DNA of 64,000 nucleotides from CAYWEM01 sp964457225. GTDB lineage: Bacteria > Acidobacteriota > Aminicenantia > UBA2199. The translations under genes and the position numbers were made by a program. The notes below the pieces were generated by a model. It worked only from the letters and a program-made list of their open reading frames with translations. It was not told the DNA's origin and did not search any database. Positions 58,724 through 64,000 of this stretch are shown here, one piece after another; the first letter of the stretch is position 1, and each line of letters opens with the position of its first letter. The stretch covers positions 432,507 through 496,506 of the forward strand of contig CAYWEM010000001.1 of NCBI GenBank assembly GCA_964457225.1, in the 5' to 3' direction.

Positions 58724-60294
58724 AGAATCACCTCTGTTCCCGCTCCCTTGCGGGAGATGAATTCAATGGAAAAGCCGTGTTCATCGACGATTCGTTTGAC
58801 CACGGCCAGGCCCAGGCCGAAACCGCTGGCAAAGCGTGAATAAAAAGGTTGACCGATTCTGGCCAGCTCAGCCTCGTCCATGCCCAGGCCGTCATCCCGA
58901 ACCGCCAGGTAAGTTTTATCGTTCCTGGTGAAAACGGTCAATTCGACCAGGCCCTGCCCCTGAACCGCCTTCACCGCGTTGGAAATCAGGTTCCAGAGCA
59001 ATTGCCGAATCTTGCGCCGGTCGGCCCAGATAAAATCCCGGCGATTGTAACGTTTGACGAAATCTATCCCGGAATTGTTGAGCTTGATGATGTCGATGAT
59101 TTCATCGAGCATGGCCGCCAGGTCTATGTTTTCGATCTCCAGGGGCGTAACCCGGGAAAAATCCAGAAAATCGGCGATTGATGAAGAAAGCCGGTTCGAT
59201 TCCCGGACGATGATCTCCATCAGTCGGGCCGATTCTCCGCTGACTCCCTGTTCCCTGCTCAGAAACTGGGCCGCTCCGGAAATGGAAGCCAGGGGGTTGC
59301 GGATTTCGTGAGCCATTACCGCGGCCATCTCGCCTATCAGGGCCAGGTGTTCACGCTCCTTGAGTTTTTTTTCTATTTCCCGTCGTTCGCTCAGGTCAGT
59401 CAGTAAAAAAACCACCAGGCGGGAAAACATGGATACCTTCTCAACCAGGGAAGCGGAAATCCCCAGAAAACGGCCGCCGATTTCCCGTTCAAAGTAATGA
59501 CGGGGAGCATCGGCTGAAAGGTCCAGGATGGCTTCCAGTTCGTCCCGGCTGAGCAGCAGGTCGATCACGTTCTCCTTTTTTTCCAGGGGCAGCAGCAAAC
59601 CCGCCCGCCGGTTGAAGGAAATGATCATGCCGGTCTCGTCGCTGGTCAGAAAACCGTTGTCCATCCTTTCCAGCACGGAATTGTTTATCTGGCGCACATC
59701 GCGCAGGTCTTCCTCGACGCTTTTCAACCTTTCGCCCGATTGGCGCATTCTTTCAAAATAGTATGATGAAAGGGCGGCCACCCCGGAAAAGGCGAAAAAA
59801 CTCAGCATCAGGTTGTAGATAAAGGTGCCCAGTGATATGTCCAGATCCTCTCCGGCCGGAAAATACGGAATCAGATTCAGGTACATGAGATCAGAGAGAA
59901 CCCCGAAAGCGATAAAGGCGAAGGCGGCCATGTAGATGGTGTCACGGCGTTGCAGGAAGAGGGCTGATACTATGATCGGCAATATGTACAGAAAATAGAA
60001 AGGGCTGACAATACCGCCGGAGAAATAAACCAGCACGGTGATCAGCAGGATGTCCAGCTGCAGCTCCAGGAAAACAAGCTTTCGAATGCTCATGATCCTG
60101 GCCAGCAGGAAATAGAGACTGCCGAGAAAAAGACCGGCGCTCAAGGTGAAAAGTATGGCCGGAGTCGAATAGGGTGTTTCAAAAACCAGCAGTACCAGCA
60201 GGGAAACGCATATAAGCAGGCCCAGCAGGGCGATGCGCAGGGCATTGAGATAGAGCAGCCTGCTCCGGGCAGTACTGTCTTTAAGAGCCGTCAA
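58696..60294 (-). CDS. pilS: Sensor histidine kinase PilS
   Basis: A 532-residue membrane kinase. Six hydrophobic segments lie within the first 185 residues. They are followed by a PAS-like domain (about 205-290), a HisKA domain with the phospho-acceptor His in AVMAHEIRNPLASISGAAQFL, and a HATPase domain with N box NLISNAVKAVQG and G boxes DDGLGMDEAEL and GFGLGLAVVKRIV. This is the PilS layout. Partner PilR follows with a 28-base overlap. It sits in the pilB-pilT-pilC operon with a nine-base gap after pilC. Confidence 0.92.
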   Translation of the reverse strand: MTALKDSTARSRLLYLNALRIALLGLLICVSLLVLLVFETPYSTPAILFTLSAGLFLGSLYFLLARIMSIRKLVFLELQLDILLITVLVYFSGGIVSPFYFLYILPIIVSALFLQRRDTIYMAAFAFIAFGVLSDLMYLNLIPYFPAGEDLDISLGTFIYNLMLSFFAFSGVAALSSYYFERMRQSGERLKSVEEDLRDVRQINNSVLERMDNGFLTSDETGMIISFNRRAGLLLPLEKKENVIDLLLSRDELEAILDLSADAPRHYFEREIGGRFLGISASLVEKVSMFSRLVVFLLTDLSERREIEKKLKEREHLALIGEMAAVMAHEIRNPLASISGAAQFLSREQGVSGESARLMEIIVRESNRLSSSIADFLDFSRVTPLEIENIDLAAMLDEIIDIIKLNNSGIDFVKRYNRRDFIWADRRKIRQLLWNLISNAVKAVQGQGLVELTVFTRNDKTYLAVRDDGLGMDEAELARIGQPFYSRFASGFGLGLAVVKRIVDEHGFSIEFISRKGAGTEVILCLQQERAS

Positions 60295-60302
60295 AATCCC
60301 GT

Positions 60303-61511
60303 TTATCCGACCTTGCCGATGATGTCGAAGAGAGGCAGGTACATGGCGATGACCACGCCGCCGACGATGCCGCCCAGAATCAGGATCATCAACGGCTCCA
60401 TCAGTGAAATCAGGGCTGAAACGGCCTGATCCACTTCCTCATCGTAGAAATCGGCTATTTTGCTCAACATGGTGGACAGGGAACCGGTCTGCTCACCGAC
60501 CCCGATCATCTGGGTGACCATGAAGGGAAAAACCTTTGATTCTTCCCAGGATTCCCAGAGCGGCTTACCTTCCTGCACCGAAAGGCGGCTGCGCAGGATG
60601 GCATCTTCAACGATGGAATTACCGGCTGTTCTGGCCGTGATGGTGATGCTTTCGATTATTTCGACACCGGAATTCAGCAGGGTGGAGAGAGTCCTGGTGA
60701 CGCGGGCCACGGCGACTTTCCTCAGCAGGGGACCGAATATCCAGAGCCGCAACAGCAGGCGGTCCACGGTTCTGCGGCCTTTGTAGGTCTTGTAATAACC
60801 CCGGAAGGACACCAGTATGACCGCCAGGGCGATGACCACGTAGAAGATGTTGGCCTGCAGGAAATCGGAAAGCCCCACCACCACCACGGTGGCATAGGGC
60901 AATTCAGCCCCCATTTGTTCGAACATCTCGGTGAAAATGGGCACAACTTTGATCATGATCACCGCGGTCAGGGCCACGGCGATGATCAGCACCGCGATCG
61001 GATAAGCCAGGGCTCCCTTGACCTTGCCGACCAGCTTGGTGGTGTTTTCAATGTAACTGGACAGCCTCAAGAGAATAGTATCCAGGTTGCCCGAGGCTTC
61101 ACCGGCCTGGATCATGCTGGTGTAAAGATCGTTGAAGACCTGGGGATGCTTTTTCAGGGAATTGGAAAACGAGGATCCGGATTCAATGTCATTGCGGATT
61201 TCCTTGAGGATCTGCTGAAAGTTCTTGTTTTTTTCCTGGCCTCCGAGAATGCCCAGCGACTGGGTAATCGGCAGGCCGGCGTTGAACATGACCGAAAGCT
61301 GGCGGTTGAAAACCGACAGAGCGCGCAGAGAAACACCCTTTTTACCGGAAAGAAAGGGAATAGCGAACTTGGGCGCCTTCTTCTCAATACTCAGCACCTG
61401 GATCTGTTCCTTGCCCAACACAGTGGCCAGTTCCATGGCGTTTTTCGCCTGCCGTTCACCTTCTATGATAGTCCCGACCCTGTTTTTGCCCTTGTATTTG
61501 AATGAAGGCAT
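60303..61511 (-). CDS. pilC: Type IV pilus inner-membrane platform protein PilC
   Basis: A 402-residue type II secretion F-family protein. The N-terminal FKYKGKNRVGTIIEGERQAKN and two repeated T2SSF domains (about 65-190 and 270-395) each contain the FNRQLSVMFNAGLPI / VTRTLSTLLNSGVEI motif. Three membrane helices lie near 165-190, 215-235 and 375-395. PilC anchors the pilus assembly platform on which the PilB and PilT motors act. Confidence 0.95.
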   Translation of the reverse strand: MPSFKYKGKNRVGTIIEGERQAKNAMELATVLGKEQIQVLSIEKKAPKFAIPFLSGKKGVSLRALSVFNRQLSVMFNAGLPITQSLGILGGQEKNKNFQQILKEIRNDIESGSSFSNSLKKHPQVFNDLYTSMIQAGEASGNLDTILLRLSSYIENTTKLVGKVKGALAYPIAVLIIAVALTAVIMIKVVPIFTEMFEQMGAELPYATVVVVGLSDFLQANIFYVVIALAVILVSFRGYYKTYKGRRTVDRLLLRLWIFGPLLRKVAVARVTRTLSTLLNSGVEIIESITITARTAGNSIVEDAILRSRLSVQEGKPLWESWEESKVFPFMVTQMIGVGEQTGSLSTMLSKIADFYDEEVDQAVSALISLMEPLMILILGGIVGGVVIAMYLPLFDIIGKVG

Positions 61512-61520
61512 TTTATCCCC

Positions 61521-62672
61521 CTAGAAAGTGAATTTTGCTTTACCGGGCTGCTGATCCCGGGCAGGTCCGGCGTGCGGCGTACGGAACTGTCCCGGAATGC
61601 TTATCGGGCCTCGGTTTACCAGTTCCTGCAATTCTTCCGGGTTGTGCGAATAACTCATGGCCTGTTCCAGGGATATATCGCGCTTGAAGTAGAGGTTGGC
61701 CAGAGACTGGTTGAAAGTTATCATGCCGTATTTTTCCTGTCCGGTCTGCATGGATGAATATATCTGGTGAATTTTGTTGTCGCGGATCAGGTGACGGATG
61801 GCCGGAGTGGGCACCAGCACCTCGACCGCCAGGCAGCGGCCGCGGCCGCCCTGCTTGGGCAGCAGGGCCTGGGTTATGATGCCTTCGAGCACCATGGACA
61901 GCTGGGTACGCACCTGATCCTGCTGGTGGGTGGGGAAAACGTCGATGATGCGGTTGATGGTCTGGGCGGCTGAATTGGTATGCAGGGTGGCGAAGGTCAG
62001 GTGGCCGGTTTCGGCGATGGTGATGGCTGATTGGATGGTTTCCAGGTCGCGCATTTCACCGATCAGCACCACGTCGGGGTCTTCACGCAGTGCGGAACGC
62101 AGGGCCACGGAAAAACCCTTGGTGTCGGCATGCAGTTCACGCTGGTTGATGGTGGCTTTCTGGTGGGAATGCAGGTATTCGATTGGATCTTCGATGGTTA
62201 TGATATGCAGGGGTTTTTCCCGGTTGATCTTGTCGATCATGGCGGCCAGGGTGGTGGTCTTGCCCGAGCCGGTCGGACCGGTGACCAGCACCAGGCCCCG
62301 GGCGTGGTTGGTCATGGTCGGCACGATCGGCGGCAGGCCGAGCTGTTCAAATGACAGTATCTCGTAGGGGATTCTTCTGAAAGCACCAGCCACGGCACCG
62401 CGCTGCATGAAAATATTGGCCCGGAAACGGGCCAGTCCCTTGATGCCGAAGGAGAAATCCAGTTCCCAGTTTTCCTCGAACTTGTACTTCTGGTTGTCGT
62501 TCAAAATGCTGTACACCAGTTGCTTGGTTTCAGCCGGGCTTAGGGAGGGCTGGTCGATTTTGACCAGGCTGCCGTGCACCCGGATAATCGGCGGCGAATT
62601 GGTGGTAATGTGCAGGTCGGTACCGCCTTCATCCACCATCATCTTCAACAACTGCGGCAATGGTAATGCCAT
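61521..62672 (-). CDS. pilT: Pilus retraction ATPase PilT
   Basis: A 383-residue hexameric ATPase that powers pilus retraction and twitching. Walker A GPTGSGKTTTLAA, Asp box, Walker B VVLIGEMRDLETIQSA, His box TGHLTFATLHTNSA, and the PilT-specific AIRHLIRDNKIHQIYSSMQTG region are all present. It lies between pilB and pilC. Confidence 0.97.
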   Translation of the reverse strand: MALPLPQLLKMMVDEGGTDLHITTNSPPIIRVHGSLVKIDQPSLSPAETKQLVYSILNDNQKYKFEENWELDFSFGIKGLARFRANIFMQRGAVAGAFRRIPYEILSFEQLGLPPIVPTMTNHARGLVLVTGPTGSGKTTTLAAMIDKINREKPLHIITIEDPIEYLHSHQKATINQRELHADTKGFSVALRSALREDPDVVLIGEMRDLETIQSAITIAETGHLTFATLHTNSAAQTINRIIDVFPTHQQDQVRTQLSMVLEGIITQALLPKQGGRGRCLAVEVLVPTPAIRHLIRDNKIHQIYSSMQTGQEKYGMITFNQSLANLYFKRDISLEQAMSYSHNPEELQELVNRGPISIPGQFRTPHAGPARDQQPGKAKFTF

Positions 62673-62689
62673 TTGTTCTCTCCTTTCCG

Positions 62690-64000
62690 CTAAAGCCTGG
62701 TCGTCTCCCGCAGAACTTCCTCGATCGAGGTGATTCCGTTCTTGACCTTTTCCAGGCCGCTCATGCGCAGGGTGAGCATACCCTTTTCCTTGGCCTTCTG
62801 GCGCAATTCCGAGGTGGAAGCCCCTATCAAAACCAATTCCCTGAGTTCTTCATCCATTTCCATTACTTCGAAGACTCCGACCCGGCCCTTGTATCCCGTC
62901 TGGTTGCACTTGTCACAGCCCTTGGGCTCAAACACCTTGATGGTCTTGGCTTCTTCCGGTGAAAAACCCACCTCGATCAAGGTCTGGGCCGGCACCTTCA
63001 CTTCCGCCTTGCATACTTTGCACAGCCGGCGCAGCAGTCTCTGGGCCTGCACCAGGCGCACGGAACTGGTGACCAGGAAAGGCTCGATGCCCATGTTGAC
63101 CAGCCGGGCGATGGTCGAAGGGGCGTCGTTGGTGTGCAGGGTGGAGAGCACCAGGTGGCCGGTCAGAGCGGCCTTGATAGCGATGTCCGCGGTCTCGAAA
63201 TCCCGGATCTCCCCCACCAGGATGATATTGGGATCCTGGCGCAGGAAGGAGCGCAGGGCCGCCGGAAAGGTCAGGCCGATATGCTCCTTGATGTTGACCT
63301 GGTTGATGCCGAACAGGTTGAATTCAACCGGGTTTTCCGCGGTGAGTATGTTGACTTCCTCTTTGTTGAGCTTGGCGATGGCGGAGTACAGGGTATTGGT
63401 CTTGCCCGAACCGGTCGGACCGGTGACCAGGATGATGCCCCAGGGTTCCTGAATGTTGCGTTCGAACTTCTGCAGGGACTGGGACTCGAAACCGAGATCG
63501 GTCAGGTCGAGCTTCAACTGGTCCTTGTCGAGCAGGCGGATGACCACTTTTTCACCGTGAATGGTCGGCAGGGAGGAAACGCGCATGTCGATGACCTTCT
63601 TCTGCCCGTTCACTTCCATCTTGGTCTTGATACGGCCGTCCTGGGGCAGCCTTTTCTCGGCGATATCTATGCCGGCGATCAGTTTCAGCCTGGAAGTAAT
63701 CTTGTTTTTCAGGTTCATCGGCGGAGTCATGAACTCGTGCAGAATGCCGTCGATGCGGAGCCGGATGCGGAAGTTTTTTTCATAGGGTTCAAAGTGAATA
63801 TCGGAAGCACCCTTGCTGATGGCATCGTTGAAAACCAGGTTGACCAGCTTGATCGCCGGGGCGTCCTCGTCTCCGTCCCCGGATTCCAGGGCCAGTTCAT
63901 CCTCTTCAATGTCCATCACCTCGACCGAGGAATCATCGCTCATCTCGATTTCTTCGAGAAATCGCTGGACTTCGATGCCGGTGGTCGAGCCGTAGTACTT
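62690..64000 (-). CDS. pilB: Pilus extension ATPase PilB (N-terminus beyond window)
   Basis: The frame stays open from the stop at 62690 to the window end, so the N-terminal GspE-N domain is outside and the true start is not visible. The ATPase core has Walker A GPTGSGKTNTL, Walker B NIILVGEIRDFETADIA and the STLHTNDAPST His box. A four-cysteine zinc module (CKVCKAEVKV and CDKCNQTG) is typical of PilB/GspE. An ATG at 63943 is internal. It is the first pil gene seen in the operon and drives pilus polymerisation. Confidence 0.95.
   Translation of the reverse strand, partial: KYYGSTTGIEVQRFLEEIEMSDDSSVEVMDIEEDELALESGDGDEDAPAIKLVNLVFNDAISKGASDIHFEPYEKNFRIRLRIDGILHEFMTPPMNLKNKITSRLKLIAGIDIAEKRLPQDGRIKTKMEVNGQKKVIDMRVSSLPTIHGEKVVIRLLDKDQLKLDLTDLGFESQSLQKFERNIQEPWGIILVTGPTGSGKTNTLYSAIAKLNKEEVNILTAENPVEFNLFGINQVNIKEHIGLTFPAALRSFLRQDPNIILVGEIRDFETADIAIKAALTGHLVLSTLHTNDAPSTIARLVNMGIEPFLVTSSVRLVQAQRLLRRLCKVCKAEVKVPAQTLIEVGFSPEEAKTIKVFEPKGCDKCNQTGYKGRVGVFEVMEMDEELRELVLIGASTSELRQKAKEKGMLTLRMSGLEKVKNGITSIEEVLRETTRL

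Noticed and set aside
1..64000. CRISPR arrays, rRNA genes, prophage or secondary-metabolite clusters
   Set aside because: No regularly spaced repeats, no rRNA-like sequence, and no phage structural, integrase or biosynthetic megasynthase genes were seen.

Overview
This window (about 57% G+C) reads as an ordinary chromosome segment of a diderm, motile, probably anaerobic bacterium. Outer-membrane biology is shown by LpxC, LolA, TonB-ExbB-ExbD and SppA. Motility is shown by flgD-flgE, CheV and a type IV pilus operon. Anaerobic metabolism is suggested by indolepyruvate:ferredoxin oxidoreductase and by a His-type, sulfide-dependent Thi4. A DUF507 pair, a DUF6677-like membrane protein, a GH13 protein and a HELRH-type metalloprotein recall Acidobacteriota or candidate phylum Aminicenantes. 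That placement is inference from gene content, not a database result.

Layout. 0-2.5 kb (minus): an RHH/PIN toxin-antitoxin pair translationally coupled to a HAD phosphatase, then a membrane metallophosphoesterase cut by the window edge. 2.5-10 kb: mutM, a PLP aminotransferase, a large GH13 protein, a radical SAM/SPASM protein and an SGNH lipoprotein. 10-15.6 kb: trkA with two tandem trkH paralogues, then a nucleoside transporter. 15.6-24 kb: aldehyde dehydrogenase, larC-folE, sppA, cheV, a cyclase-family hydrolase and a DEAD-box helicase with a long leader. 24-37.8 kb: a Tat-type amidase, a secreted BNR-like protein, tonB-exbB-exbD, an exported Pcm, a PcrA/UvrD helicase, an M1 peptidase, efp, a HELRH protein and lepB. 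37.9-42.5 kb: tRNA-Val(CAC), a nucleosidase-like gene, a hydroxyacid dehydrogenase, a PIN/RHH pair flanked by a direct repeat, and flgE-flgD. 42.7-50.6 kb: rsmA, thiamine genes (a Nudix-ThiE fusion and thi4) and an iorA-iorB-lolA-ECF sigma-anti-sigma-bactofilin-like cluster. 50.6-54.6 kb: the rplM-rpsI-rpsB-tsf-pyrH-frr-thioesterase operon. 54.7-64 kb: two DUF507 genes, a receiver-LpxC fusion, two small membrane proteins and pilB-pilT-pilC-pilS-pilR.

Three observations stand out. First, a CheY/NtrC-type receiver is fused in frame to a catalytically complete LpxC, which suggests phosphorylation control of the committed step of lipid A synthesis; it lies about 2 kb from the PilS/PilR two-component genes. 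Second, at least eight genes carry a good -10 hexamer only 5-8 nt before the start codon, so they are predicted to make leaderless mRNAs. This also corrects some start codons, for example lepB. Third, a PIN/RHH toxin-antitoxin pair lies between copies of a roughly 55-bp imperfect direct repeat, one of which supplies the last codons of the neighbouring dehydrogenase gene.

Genes are densely packed, with many 1-, 4- and 8-nt overlaps (ATGA, TGATG). Only one interval longer than 300 bases (22272-22634) lacks a gene. I saw no rRNA, CRISPR array, insertion sequence, prophage or recognisable riboswitch.
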